Positions 30,160-42,764 are shown, numbered from the stretch's first letter. The stretch is DNA of 64,000 bases from Diphasiastrum complanatum (GCA_029204225.1 CM055106.1:15635278-15699277), one strand, 5' to 3'. Numbers and translations are program-made. Notes: a model not told the origin generated them from the sequence alone.

Positions 30160-32990
30160 ACCTCTACCAGGCCAAAATAATCAGCAACTCTGATAGCATA
30201 TTAAATGGCCTAGAAAATGAGGATCAGCTCTAGCATAAGAGAATGTATCATCTGAACGTGCGGAGCCTATATGGCATGAGCAGAAAACACATAGTCACAG
30301 GTCTTAAGATTTCAAGGTCCGAAACGGAGTTCTGCGAAGCTTGTCAGAAAGGCAAGCAACATCGAAATCCATTCACACATGAGGGAAGAAGAGCCAGGGA
30401 AGTTCTTGAGCTCGTCCACTCAGATGTTTGTGGACCGATGAAGACGGATTCGCTCTCAGGTTCGAGATACTTTCTGACGTTCATATATGATTACAACCGA
30501 ATGACCACGATCTACTACTTAAAGAAGAAATCCGAAGTGTTTGATTTCTTCAAGAAGTTCGTGGCATCTGCAGAGCGACACACCTCTAGAAAGATACAGA
30601 TCCTTAGATTTGACAATGGAGGTGAATACAAAAGCAAAGAATTCTCAAGATTCTGTGAAGAACAGGGGATCGAACACCAGTTCACTCCTGCATACACACC
30701 AGAATACAATGGTGTAGCAGAAAGAAAAAATAGAATGCTAGTTGAAGGAGCCAGATGCATGATGGCACAGGCTCAATTGCCAGGTCAATTTTGGGCTGAG
30801 GCAATAGTTGTAGTTGTACACTAGCAGAACAGATCTACAACAGCAGCGCTGGAAAACAAAACACCATACGAAATGTGGACAGACAGAAAGCCTGATCTGT
30901 CATACGTACGAGTGTTTGGATGTGCAGCATAGAAGCACATTCCAAAAGAAAAAAGAAACAAGCTCGATGACAAATATGAGCAAACAATCATGGTCGGCTA
31001 CTCAAACGGAACACAAGTGTACATGCTCTACGATCCAACCACGAAGAAGGTTGTTTCGAGCAGAGATGTGAAGTTCGATGAGTCCACATTTCCTGGACTA
31101 AAAGACGAAAGAGGCCATGAGATCTTCACATTGCTGCCTATTTGCGAGGGAGATCGAGGACATCCATTAAATTAGAATGCAGAGCTGCAGACTCCAGAGC
31201 AGCAGAAGGCATAGGAACAACCCCACGAACAAGAAACGTTCGAGCAGCGACGAAACGAACCTAGAAGATCAACGAGACAAAGAAGACCTCCAGACTGCTA
31301 CTCTGACAATCTTCAATGGAGCGAAGACACGTAGTTCGAGTACTGCAGCTTCACTGAAGAGCCAACAACATACCAAGAAGCTATCCAGAGTACAGAGGGA
31401 GAATTTTGAAAGCAGAAAATGTCAGAGGAGATCGAGTCGATGAGGCAAAACGAGGCATGGACATTAGAGCCACTACCAAAAAATAGGAAAATAGTTGACT
31501 GCAAGTGGGTGTATAAGAAAAAGGTGAAATCAGATGGCACCATTGGCCGCTACAAAGCAAGTCTTGTCGCGAAGGGCTAGATGCAGAGATATGGTGTTGA
31601 TTATTTCGACACATATTCGCCCATGGTCAAAATGACAAGCATAAGGCTACTCCTTGCATACACCACATAGCACAATCTGAAAATTCACCAGATTGACGTG
31701 AAAACAACCTTTCTCCACAGAGATCTAGAGGAGGAAATCTTCATGAAGCAGCCTGAAGGCTATGAAGATCCCGACAATTGACAATACGTCTGTTGGTTGC
31801 AGAGATGCATCTATGGTTTAAAACAAACATCACGAGCCTGGTATAAAAATCTTGATGGTCTTCTGAAGTCTCTAGACTTCAATCCTACTCAACCAGACTG
31901 CAATGTCTACATTAAAAGAGTAGGAAAGGATTTTGTGATACTGACCAGTTTTGTGGATGATTCGTTGATGATAGAAAATTTCTTGATGATGATCAAAGAC
32001 ATGAAGAGTCAGATTTTTGAAAAATACGAAATCACAGATCTTGGAGAAGCAACAAAATGCCTCGGGCTGGAGATCAAAAGAGATCAAACAAAGGGCGAAA
32101 TACACTTGAGTCAGTCAAAAAAAAAAAAATGCTAAAGCAATACCACATGATGGATTGCAAGGAAAAGACTACACCAATGATAGCTGGAGCCAAGCTCACA
32201 AAGCAGGATTGCCCAAAAACAGAAGAGAAAGAACAGAAGATGGCAGGTATACCCTACCAGAACTTAATCAGTAGTCTGATGTACCTCACAATTTGTACCA
32301 GACCCAATCTGGCCTTCTGTTTATGCCTTGAGCCAATTATCTTCCAATCCTAGCATGGCACATTGGCAAATGGCCAAACGAATCCTACAGTATCTGAAGG
32401 GTACCCAAAATATGGGATTAACCTATAGATCTAAAAACGAAGAAAAAGTATTCGAGTTGCACCTCTACAGTGATGCGAGCTAGGTGAGCTACAAATATGA
32501 CAACAAGTCCATTACTGGAGGATGTACAATAGCGTGCGAAGCTACAATTAGCTGGATATGCAAAAAGCAAACCTTGGTGGCTTAATCCTCTTGCGAAGCT
32601 GAATATGTCGCAGCTTCAAAGGTCGCGAATGAGGCAGTGTGGCTGTAGATGATGTTGGAGGCAATCGGGATACCACAAGAAGGGCCAAACATGATGAAGA
32701 TGGATTCTCAGAATGCCATCTATCTGTCCCAAGATCCTGTCTTCCATTCAAAGACAAAGCACATACCTCTGAAGTACCATCACATTCAAGATTTGATCTC
32801 GAAAGGAGAGCTCTAGGTCCAGTATATAAAATCAAAAAATATTCTCACAAAGCCGCTCGACAATCCACTCTTTGTCAAGCAAAGAAAGACAATTGGATTG
32901 AACGCACAAAGCTGCAAGGTTCAAGAGGAAGTGTCAGAAATGGTGAACTCCTGCAACTTTATCGCAGCACGAACAAGAAATGAAGGTCGA
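30160..32990 (+). pseudogene. copia polyprotein remnant with many amber codons (RT8)
   Basis: One nearly continuous reading gives pre-integrase (MYHLNVRSLYGMSRKH, FCEACQKGKQH), integrase (HSDVCGPMKTDSLSG, RFDNGGEYKSKEFS, EYNGVAERKN), RT (CKWVYKKKVKSDGTIGRYKA, IHQIDVKTTFLHRDLEEEIF, SFVDDSLMIE with the catalytic VDD) and RNase H (ITGGCTIACEATISWICKKQ, SSCEAEYVAAS, DSQNAIYLSQDP, NILTKPLDN). Between the start and the A12 tract at about 32118 the frame is kept, but is broken by in-frame stops, mostly TAG. Two frameshifts follow (A12 and about 32322). Gag, protease and LTRs are not attached. It is a relative of RT1 at 3094-5371. Confidence 0.85.
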
Positions 32991-33106
32991 ATGAGAACAA
33001 TTCGCAACAGTCAACGTCTCTTGACTCGAAGCACGAATGATTTGCAAATCATTTGTGAATCATAAACACACCTCCAAGACCCCAAACCGTAAAGAAACGA
33101 AAAGAT

Positions 33107-33245
33107 TTCATGAAGTACATCAATTGCTATGGTGCTGGGACCTGGTGCCCTTGTCCTGATGTAGCGAGTTGAGCAAAGATCGTTCTAATCTTCTCAACGT
33201 GCTTATCCAACTGGTTGCCATCCCATCGTATGGATTGCAGTGAGA
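33107..33245 (-). pseudogene. Inverted gag scrap of the RT1/RT8 family
   Basis: Matches 4800-4936 at about 90% by eye (CTGATGTAGCGAGTTGAGCA, GATCGTTCTAATCTTCTCAA). It therefore encodes part of gag on the minus strand, while the adjacent RT8 pol lies on the plus strand. This is a rearranged fragment. Confidence 0.8.
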
Positions 33246-33269
33246 ATACATCTCCACCAAGTTCAAGTA

Positions 33270-33725
33270 ATTCTGTAAGATCAGTACATCAACAATACAC
33301 AACTAGCTACTCACCTCAGTCCAATGGAGTAGTAGAACGGAAGAATTAGACACTTATTGAAAGTGCCAAAATCATGCTTGTCTATGCTTCTTTTCCAAAG
33401 AAATTTTGGATAGAAGCTGTCACTACAGCTGCCACTAAGCTATCACTACAGCTGCCTATCTGCAAAATCGATCCATTACTAAAGCCCTGAATGGCAAGAC
33501 ACCTTATGAGGTATGGACATGATCAAAACCATCACTCAAACATATTCGAGTGTTTGGATGCATTGCTTACTTTTAGATCCCTGAAGATTTAAGAAATAAG
33601 TTGGACGACAAAAGTAGAAAATTGATTTTCATTGGCTACTCCCCAGATCACAAGGCATACAAGCTCTAAAATCTGGACACCCAGAAAGCATACACAAGTA
33701 GAGACGTCATTTTTGTGGAACACAC
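33270..33725 (+). pseudogene. copia integrase fragment (RT9)
   Basis: Reads TTSYSPQSNGVVERKN, ESAKIMLVYASFPKKFWIEA and, after a frame change, LNGKTPYEVWT, SLKHIRVFGCIAYF, RNKLDDKSRKLIFIGYSPDH and YTSRDVIFVEHT, that is, the second half of the integrase domain. A short internal duplication (GCTGCCACTAAGCTATCACTACAGCTGCC) interrupts the motif near 33425. No RT follows. Confidence 0.8.
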
Positions 33726-34337
33726 CCAACCTTGCGGTTGTGTCTTATTTCGGGATATCACCTCATATTCCCTCCCTATGGTGTGTAGGTTTTTCCTATC
33801 AAGAAAAGATTAGAACCTCACCTTTAATGGGAGAAAAGTGAGGGCTACACACCTTCCTAGGATTGGGAATTTTAATTACCATTCGACTCTTTCATATTCA
33901 CCAATTTCTAGCCTACGTGATAAACAATAAACTATAAAAGTATGACATTGACATACACAAAATGAAGGTGATGAAATACATTTGACTATGTTAGGTAAAA
34001 TTTTCAATGAACTGCATTTGACTATGTTAGATAAACAATTTGATTATGTTAGGTAACCTATTCAAATAATCCAAAAAAAGAAACAACACAAACTCACCGG
34101 TATACTCAAAGCTTAAGTTCATGCTTGCTTGCTCTTTCCACACTTGCTCTCTTTTCTTTTCTTTGGAGATTTTGTCACATAAACAAGCAATTCAAAAACA
34201 AGAAATAATTAGCACGAGTAGTAATTGAAACATTATTACAAGCAATATGTTATTGTGCTTGTGAATACATTTTTTAAGATTAAAAAATTTAGGGTTCATT
34301 AGATTCGAGGCATAGAATCTTCTATTGCTAATATGCT

Positions 34338-34339
<2 letters not shown>
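33726..34339. other. Intergenic with a small inverted repeat
   Basis: GGTGTGTAG at about 33780 pairs with CTACACACC at about 33845, with an inner CCTCAC/GTGAGG pair, making a hairpin of roughly 75 nt. No gene was recognised. A phrase like TGACTATGTTAGGTAA recurs three times at 33985-34045. Confidence 0.4.
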
Positions 34340-34382
<43 letters not shown>

Positions 34383-34690
34383 TCAATTTGGAAATTTCTG
34401 CATAGACGTCGGATTTCGACGGGTCATATTGTGACGAATTATAAAATTTTTGAAAATCAGTCGGACACCCACGTTGCACACCCACGTCACAATGCCTGCG
34501 ATATGTTGTTGTGACATGATTTGCACGATAAAATGCAATGTATAATATATGTAGAATAGAAATGTAATGTATAATCTATCATAATTTATGTAGAATAGAA
34601 ATGATGTAGTATATGATGCAATGTATAATCTATGGAAAATAGAAATGCAATCTATGATGTAATGCAATGTAGAATAGAAATGAATGTGGG
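34340..34690. repeat. (CA)n and degenerate ATGTATAATCTATG / TAGAATAGAAATG repeats
   Basis: A CA run occupies 34340-34380. From 34534 to 34690, phrases like GCAATGTATAATCTATG and GTAGAATAGAAATG are repeated five or six times with variation. The long minus-strand frame across this stretch (34829-34383) is low-complexity (Y, F, I, H) and unlikely to be a gene. Confidence 0.7.
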
Positions 34691-35693
34691 TCCTTACCTT
34701 GAAATAATCATGCAAAAAGCATGTGGACTCAAAGAATTTCAAGTACATTACATTAAATGGTGTTTTGTCTTTTATGACACCATTTTTCAAACTATTTGCA
34801 AAGATAGTCACCAAATAAAGTTGCTTCACAAAAACATGATGAAGCTACACAAGCTTCCAACTTCATTTTCTTAGCACATCTACACAAGATGAAAAACATC
34901 ATAGCTCTTGATGATAAGAAGTAGAACAAATCATATCTATCATCATTAATAGAGCTTGCAAGAATTAGATCCACGATTGCTTCTTACACTTGGAAAGTGC
35001 ACTCTTGAGTGACGTGATTGCAAGGATAATGATTAGAGATAAGAAGAAAAAACCATAAATATTGAGTTTCTACAAAAGGAAGATGAAGAGTGTCAAAATT
35101 GCCACCAAAGGCAATAACTTTATATTCCTCTTCAATTAACTTTCATGGACTTGCAGGTAGTACTGCCCTAATACAAAGAAGCTCTAGTTTGAAGTGTGAA
35201 GGTTGGTTCTTGTATGTTGATTCTGGGGGAATAGAAGGTGGGGATGCAGGTCAGATGGCGTGATCTGATTCGGAGTGTGATTTCAAAGCTTGGGGGCTAA
35301 TCTTAACTCTTTGCTTTACGACAAACTTCATGCACAATGTTACTCATATGGTCCCGACTATATGGCCAAAAGCTTGGTACTATATGGTTCAGTGTCTGTT
35401 GTACTACTGGTACTGTGTCATATAGGTAAAATAGTGCAACAAGATTGTAATACCTATGCTTGGTAGGCAGCTAGTATGGATACTCGCTATCCAACTTGTG
35501 AACTCGAGGTGCGAAGGCCTGTTCTAAGTTCTTAAAGGCCAAAAGAACTAATTGGCTTATCATTCACATAAGCTAGTCTCGAATCAACTTAATGAAAATC
35601 AACTAAGATTTTAAAACAAAACTCGAAAAACAATTGCATCACATAGATTCATTCACACAATAGCGGAAGCACTGATGGGTCAAGATGGGGACA
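34691..35693. other. No gene recognised
   Basis: Mixed AT-rich DNA. No domain, RNA gene or repeat family was seen. Confidence 0.35.
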
Positions 35694-35708
35694 CCCCCCC
35701 CCCCCCCC
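35694..35708. repeat. Poly-C tract (15 C)
   Basis: A run of 15 consecutive cytosines preceded by ACACAC-type sequence. On the minus strand it is a G15 run able to form G-quadruplex structures, and its length in a read-based assembly may be unreliable. Confidence 0.95.
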
Positions 35709-35889
35709 GAAGGATTCTTTTCTTATCATTATGCAAATCCAATTGGCCAAAGCCAATTACATATACAATGGATTCTAATACGGTCTCAGATGTAGGAACA
35801 TCAACTTTCATAAACTTAGTTCATATTCAATGATCTTAATTACATATCTAGCTTAACAAAAGCATAGAAATTTCTTCATCAGTCTCAAT

Positions 35890-36270
35890 CTTTCTGACAT
35901 GCAATCATGTTGGATCTTAGATTCTTGTCATGTGATCCCAATGGATCTTAGACTCTTTACATGCAATCCTAAGGGTTCATAGATTCTTGACATGCAACTA
36001 TCATGAAGTGACATGCATGGCCTTTCAGGAATGCATGGAGTGACATGCAAGCTTCAAAACTGACATGCAAGCTTTAAAACTGACATGCGAGCTCTAGATC
36101 TGACATGCATGGGCAATAGACCACTGGTGCTAAGACATGCAAGCTTCCAAACTGACATGCAAGCTCTAGATCTGACATGCAAAGACAATAGGCCACTGAT
36201 GCTATGACATGCATGCTCTACAACTGACATGCATTGACAATTGGCCACCGATACTATGACATGCAAAAGT
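35890..36270. repeat. Tandem repeat built on TGACATGCAAGCTCTAGATC
   Basis: About 13 copies of GACATGCA, each followed by AGCTCTAGATC, AGCTTCAAAAC or similar. At least three also have a longer unit containing GGCAATAGGCCACTGATGCTA. The array therefore has a short period of about 20 bp inside a larger one of about 60 bp. CATGCA is the core of RY (Sph) elements bound by B3 transcription factors. Confidence 0.85.
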
Positions 36271-36980
36271 ACTGATCAGCCATTTTGACATATGGGTAAC
36301 AGTTTCAAGAGCACACCATAGTTTCGAGAGAAGGTGAAAGTGAGAGAGGGAGAGAGAGAGAGAGAGAATAAGTGTTTGTGTGGTGATCTGAGAGTGAGAT
36401 AGAAATCCGAGGGTTTGAGCTCCAAATAATCCTGCAATCACAAAAATGACATAGTGTCCTTGAGGTGATGCCTCAATCCTCTTCTCCAGAGCACCTGTAC
36501 ACAACAAGCAATAAAATGACAGAGTCTGGATGCATTATCCCTTCACCCCCCTGGTAGAGGGGCACATTTCCACTTATATAGAGAGTGGAGAGGCCTTCAA
36601 AAGTGAGTGAGGTGTCAAGTTCAAGTGTATGAGGTGTGAGGGAGACTCCAATTGGACTTAGGGAGAAGTGGAGTGCATGGATGAGGTGTTTTAGTTAGGG
36701 AGGGTGAATGGGTGATGTGTACTAGCTTGGGAGAGTTATTTTGGTGATTTGGCCATGAAGTGAGAGTGTAGGAGGGTGCCCCATTCTAGGTGTCAAATTG
36801 CCTAGAATGCATGAGGAAAAGTAGGTGGGAGGTAGGTGGTACAAGGTTTCAACTTGACTTTTAATTACATATAATATTATATGGTTACAACTTGGCAATT
36901 CACCCAAGTGCAATTTTCCTAAGGAAGAGCCAAGGTATATGTCCATCTTGTACTTGCATAATGTCCATCAGTTCTAGGCC
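36271..36980. other. No gene recognised, (GA)n run
   Basis: A GAGA run of about 24 bp near 36345-36368. The rest is GT/GA-rich sequence without a coding signal. Confidence 0.4.
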
Positions 36981-37200
36981 CTTTTTTCTAGAGGTTGCCC
37001 ATCCTCAATCATGTTCATTGGCACTTATTTTCTAGAGGTTGCCCATCCTCAATCGTGGTGGAACAAGTCACTAGGGTGATCAGACCCTAAGCCTTGTCCT
37101 ATTCTTTATAGACTCCTCTGAGCCTTCATTATAGACTTAGTAATAAGCCTTCTTTATAGACTCTACTGAGCCTTCTTCATAGACTTTATCAAAAAGCCTT
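36981..37200. repeat. Short tandem duplications
   Basis: TTTTCTAGAGGTTGCCCATC then CTCAATC occurs twice (about 36985 and 37029). A unit close to TATAGACTCTACTGAGCCTTC occurs about four times at 37105-37200. Confidence 0.8.
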
Positions 37201-38290
37201 CTTGTATACTGTCTTTAAGCTTAGAAAGCTTCTTGATTCGATTCTTGTTCTTCTGGCACTTTCTCGAGTACCTGCACATACCCTCAAAGAGAGATCAGTC
37301 CTTAAGCCCACAGGGCTTCTTATTTTTGTTCAGATTCTTCAGGTATGTCATGTGTACCTGCACATCCCTTGAAAGAAAGGTCAGCGTTCATAATACCATC
37401 AAACATGGTTCATCGAAGTTTCTTAGTTCTATAGGTGTCAATGCCTGTTACTCAATTCATTAAAGCAATAAATTCATACAATATTCTAAAAGAATACTGA
37501 TCATTGATAATTCTATATCATCAAAATCTATCTGGGTTGGAAGCTGGGAAAGTCTTTATTTCTAAGGAGCAATTTGTCTCTGCAAATTACACAACTGGTG
37601 AATGTTAGCCCTAAACCTAACATGATGTTAGCATATCGTAGATCAAATGTCATAATGGACCAAAAGACAAGTTTCTATAACATGTTCTATGAAGTCCATC
37701 AGTACAAGTAACTGCCCTTCGAACAATAGTCCTTGGTACAGTTCGACCTCCTGGCAGACGCACCAATGCTAGGGGTATTTCTGGCTAGGTATTGGTCTCG
37801 TCTAAATGTCCTAAAAGGGGAAGGTCCCACATTGCCCTTATGTCAATGATTGAGGAAAACCGCTTTCAATCTTGATGGCCCACCCGACCACCTCGTGCTT
37901 CTCCTACCAATGGAAGTATTTTAGTTTTCCAAGAGTATGGTCAGAGGAGTGGTGAGATCTATTGCTATCAATTGTGTTCAGACAGCTGGTACATCTCCTG
38001 TCATCATGAAATGGCACTTCACTTTAAAGTAAAGGTGTCTCCCAGTTAAAATTTACTATACATTCTGTATAACAAATGATCACAAGACAATTGCGTTGAG
38101 CACGTGAGTCTACTTACAGAAACAAGTGATTGCTATAGTTCTGAATACTTTTACTCTCTTTATATTCTCTAACTCTAAGGAGTCAGATATAGTGAAACTA
38201 GTTTTGGTCGTTTGATCTCTGATGATCTGATTATGCTGATTGATATGATACGATATGATATTGATCAATATTGTCTCTACTCGTTCAATT
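37201..38290. other. No gene recognised
   Basis: Contains a repeated CTTAAGCCCACAGGGCTTCTT / AGAAAGGTCAG type phrase but no gene. Part of it near 38040-38290 may belong to the LTR of the following minus-strand element. Confidence 0.3.
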
Positions 38291-38938
38291 CCTTATATAG
38301 TTGTTGCATGATCTCATGTTATTCTAATTACACAGTTTAAAAGATCATTAACAATTCTAGTAGTAGATTTTTAGATCGATTATTGGTGGAGCGTGAAGAC
38401 ATAAACACTTTGTACAAAATCTCCTTCGCATGTGTTGGGGAGCATGATATTGCGGTGCGGTTGTAGCCGCATGTTGACCACAAGCGTTGACTTGCAGCAT
38501 TCCTTCGGTCAGTCATCTTCGTAAGCTGCAGTTTGTCCAATTCGCATTGAAACCGTAGGATAGACTCGGATGGTTCCTTGCGGTGCCTTGGGTGGTTGTT
38601 GGTTCCTTGCGGTATCCCGTGTAAATCTACAGTATGTCACATTCCTCGCATTTTTCAAAAAAAATGTCACATTTCTCGGGTGCCCGAAATCTCGAGTAAA
38701 ACACTGTTGTCGCATTCTTTGCAAAAACCTTTTGTCCTTAGGTGCTCAGAATGTTAAGTAGAAGACTTTGTCGCAGTCTTCGCATTTTTTTGCCTATTGA
38801 AGATTGCATGTATAAATGTAGACTGTTACAAAAAATAGTTCATTTCTATAGACTGTTTGAAGAGAGTGACTTTCGTAAGTGAATTGGAGGGCAATTAGAA
38901 TGAGTAGGAGTAAGATTAACTCCAACACTCCCCCTTAA
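38291..38938 (-). mobile_element. 3' LTR and polypurine tract of RT10
   Basis: Read on the minus strand, AAGGGGGAG (38928-38936) is a polypurine tract followed by TGTTGGAGTTAATC (LTR start at 38927). A TATA-like CTATATAAGGAATTG lies near 38286-38300 on the same strand. The far end of the LTR was not located. No second LTR copy is present in the window. Confidence 0.65.
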
Positions 38939-38944
38939 GCTTAC

Positions 38945-41900
38945 TACTACAAATCTGAATTTAAATTGAGATTTAACATACCTACCAAAGTAGAATGTTT
39001 TTCTCTTGACAATGGTTTTGTCAAAATGTCAGCCAACATACTATTTGTATGACAGTAACTTAGTACAACATCTTTATCTGTATAAACTTCTATATGTTTA
39101 GTCCTAGAATGAGTTCATGGGTTCAGAGATAGAGCTATATAACTCTGATTGTTGCATTGGAGTATAGTTGGACTGATCTGTGAAAATTGCAGATTCTGTG
39201 GTAACCTTCTGAGCCAAATAATCTCCTTCATTGCTGATGTAGCTGCAATGTATTCTGATTCTGTAGAGGACAACGAAATGCATTTTTGCTTTCTGTTGTT
39301 CCATGAAATGGGTCCTCCTACAAGAAAACAAATATATCCAGATGTGGACTTTTTGGTATCCACATCTCTATCTCAGTCTGAATCTGAATAAGTTACTAAT
39401 ATAAGTGCAACTTCTGTATTTCCATTACAGCACAAAGCATAGTGCTTCATAGCTTGAATGTACTTCAATACTGTTTGTAGAGCCTTCCAATGTTGTAAGC
39501 TTGGATTGAACATGTATTGTGATAGTGTGCTTACCTCATATGCTAGATCAGGTCATGTACAGATCATAGAATACTTTATAGACCCGATTATTGACTGATA
39601 AGGGTGTCTGCACATCTCTTGCTATTTTGCTTGAGTTCTGGGACACCTGTCTTTAGATAGTTTGGATCTTGGATCCACGGGTGTGTCTATCAGCTTACAG
39701 TCCTCCATGCAATATCTGCGAAGTACATTGGTTAAATAGGATTCTTGGCTTATAGCGATCATTCTGTTTGCGTGATCTTTGGTGATCTCCATACCAAATA
39801 GGTAATGAATTGTGCCTAAATCAGTCATCTCAAATTTTGTTGAAGGAAAAGATTTTGTTTCATATAGTAACTGATTTGAATTGCTGATAATTAAAGAATC
39901 ATAAACATACAAGGCTATTATGACATAGCTTGGGCCTTTAAACTTGAGATACACATTTGAGTCTGTGGAGCAAGAAGTAAACTTGTGTTGCAACAAGAAG
40001 TTATTAATTCTTTCATACCAGGCCCTAGGAGCTTGCTTGAGGCCATAAACTGCCTTCTGCTATTTACATACCATATGCTCTTGGCCTTGAAGGACGTAAC
40101 CTTTTGGTTGATAAATAAAAATGTCTTCTTGTATATATCCATGAAGAAATGTTGTCTAGACATCCATCTAATGAATGTCCAGATCCTTTGCAGTAAATAT
40201 AGCCAACAAGGTTCGAATAGATTGATGCTTTACCACTGGATTGATAGTGTCAGTGTAATCTATTCCGTAAACTTGCTCATATCCTTTAACCACCAATCAT
40301 GCTTTCCATTTGGATATTGATCCATCTGGCTTAAGCTTTAGTTTGAAGATCCACTTAGTGTCAATTAGTTTTGTACCTGTAGGAGGATCAACAAGACCCC
40401 AGGTTTTGTTCTTCATCAATGAGTTGTACTCATCGTCCATGATAGCTTTTCATTTGTCTGCATCTGTTGATTTTGACAATGCTTCTGCAACAAAGACAGG
40501 TTCATCATGACTGATAATAAATGCTTGAGGGACGAAATATTCAAGTTGCTGTCGTTGTTGTGTAGATCTTCAAACTGTAGGTTCCTGAGCAGATATCTCT
40601 CCTGGGTGAATGACAAGGATATCTTGAGATTGTGGTTGAGAACAGTCGTAGGTCCAGGCCTATCAATGGTAAATGGAGTTGTTGGGACAAACTCCTGTAT
40701 TTGCTGCTTCTGCTTAAAATCATAAAATTGGTCTTCAAGAAAGACTACATCTCGGCTGACTGAGATCTGACCTATTTCAACATCATAAATATGATATGCT
40801 TTATGTGATGCTGAATAGCCAATGCAAATATACTTACAACTGACTGAGTCTAGCTTTTTTCTCAGATCTCACACGATATTTGTGCATAGCAGAGACATCC
40901 AAACACACGTAGGTGTTTAAGGCTTGGTTTGTAACCATAGTAGGCTTCAAACGGAGTTTTAGAATCAACTACCTTTGTGCTGGAATAATTTTGTAGATAG
41001 TAGGCTATAGAAATTGCTCCAGCCCAGAATTTCTTGGGTACCTGAGCATTAGACATCATGGATCGTGCATCTTCCAACAATGTTCGCTTCTTTCTTTCAG
41101 CTATGCCATTCTGTTGCGGTGTGTAGCTGGCAGTGAACTGATGGTGCATGCCACATGAAGTTAAGTAGTCCACCATTAAAGGACATGTACTCTCCCCCTG
41201 AATCATACCGTAGGGTCTTGATTCTCTGACCAGTTTGAGTCTCAAAAAAATGTTTGAAATCTTTGAAACAACTGAATGCCTCAGACTTGTTCTTTATGAA
41301 CATATTTTGGAGAATTTGGAGAGGTCATCAATAAAAGTGATGAAATATAAATCCTGACCCAAAGAGGACACGCTGATGGGACCACATAAATCAATATGGA
41401 TTAATTCTAGAATAGACTTAGCTCTTTTGGCTTGTCCTTTAAGAAATCTTGTTCTAGGTTGTTTTCCTAGTAAGCACATTTTACAGATGAACCGAATTCT
41501 TGTGGAGACATTATTAATACTCATATTTTTTACCATGTTATTATGATGCATATACAAGATAGACCTTATGTTTAAATGTCCTAATCAAGAAATACATAAC
41601 TGTGACTCAAGATATATAAATTTCCTTCTCTGTGTGCAGAGAGGACTTTGTTTGAATTCTTATCAAGAATGGTACATCGACTAGCAGTAAACAAAGGTCT
41701 AGAGCCTTGATCAGTGATCTTGATTATAGACAATAAATTCTTTGTTAATTCGGGTACATAGAAAACACTGTCTAGTTGTCTAGTGATGCCATCTAGAAAT
41801 TGTAGTCAAATAGAGCCTTGGCCTTCGACTTTGTGTGAGCTTGAGTCTCCAAAGAAAATGTACTTTGATTCAGTACTGTGATATTCGAGAATAGGTTCAT

Positions 41901-41960
41901 ACACGGAGTCGTGTGCTGAGACCTGAATCTAGATACCATTTATAGGCATCCTTGCATGAT
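38945..41960 (-). pseudogene. copia polyprotein remnant (RT10)
   Basis: From right to left on the minus strand: pre-integrase (41900-41560), integrase core (ELIHIDLCGPISVSSLGQDL, IKTLRYDSGGEYMSFNG, QNGIAERKKRTLLEDAR, LKHLRVFGCLCYA), RT pieces (40616-39622, including a YVYDSLIIS version of the YVDD catalytic region and FEMTDLGTIHYLFGMEI) and RNase H (STSGYICFLVGGPISWNNRK, SLSSTESEYIAA). All domains are present in the correct order, but stops and frameshifts are frequent. In the RT motif the usual Y-V-D-D-x reads Y-V-Y-D-S, a loss of one catalytic aspartate. Gag is missing: the sequence ends where the next element begins at 41965. Confidence 0.85.
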
Positions 41961-41964
41961 TGAT

Positions 41965-42750
41965 TGTAGGCTCATATTCCAAGAAATATTCTAGCCATCC
42001 TATGGAACATCTTTTAAAATACAAGCAGGATAGAATTTAAACGCGGAACTTGCCCATCAAGTGTAGGCTTTTACTTTATCTGTAATGGCTTAAGTTATTC
42101 AGTTCTAGGTTTAAATTGTCATGGGCACTGCACATAGATATGTGATTTCAAGTTACGTAAAAGTTAGTCACAAAGGCCTATTGGGGGGTTTGTCCCATGG
42201 CACCAATGTAATTTAAAGTTAAGTTAGCCTATGAGGACTATTTGTCCCATAGTGCCTTTTTGTAAGTGACCACCACTCCAAGTATATATAGGAGTAGAAG
42301 AGTCCATTTTAGACAAGAACCTCATTTGCAATACATGCCTATCTTTTTCTCTGAGTGTTCTCCCTTGTGTAGTTTCATGTATTGTGTTACTTCACATTGT
42401 ATTGTACAACAGGTTAAGTTAATCTAGGCCCTCCATTCTCTAGTAGGGTAAGCCTTAGAGGAGGAGATTTTAGGTTAAGTCGTCTTCCTTGTTTGGCCTT
42501 TCACAAGTAGGTTAAGCCTTTGTGAAGTTGGATTTTAGGTTAAACTGTCAATTGGGTTTAGTTTCTAAGTAGAGAAAAGAGATTCAGACGAGTGGATCTT
42601 ATCCATCAGAATACTCACCACCATGCTCATGACTGTCTTCTTGCATCCATATCCATGCTAGCTGGAAATAGCCTTAGTGAGGGTTAGTTGGGAGAAGCCA
42701 TAACTCGTACTAGTTGGAGCCATACGTGAAAGGATGCTGAAGATCCAACA
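41965..42750 (+). mobile_element. 5' LTR of the LARD-like element
   Basis: 786 bp, TGTAGGCTCATATTCC... to ...GAAGATCCAACA. A TATA-like AGTATATATAGGAG lies near 42279-42292. The match to the 3' copy is about 95% up to 42535. Confidence 0.9.
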
Positions 42751-42764
42751 TTGGTGCCGTTGCC
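42751..42764 (+). other. Primer binding site, gypsy type
   Basis: TTGGTGCCGTTGCC directly after the CA end of the LTR. It is unlike the TGGTATCAGAGC site of the copia elements here and is close to the site used by Athila/Tat-type elements. Confidence 0.75.

Noticed and set aside
30231-32816. Amber codon reassignment or read-through in the RT8 polyprotein
   Set aside because: The element also has frameshifts, lacks gag and LTRs, and the kinase gene uses normal codons. Decay of methylated CAG codons is simpler.
34383-34829. 148-codon minus-strand frame with several hydrophobic stretches
   Set aside because: It crosses degenerate ATGTATAAT repeats, its composition (Y, F, I, H) follows the base composition, and no domain is seen.
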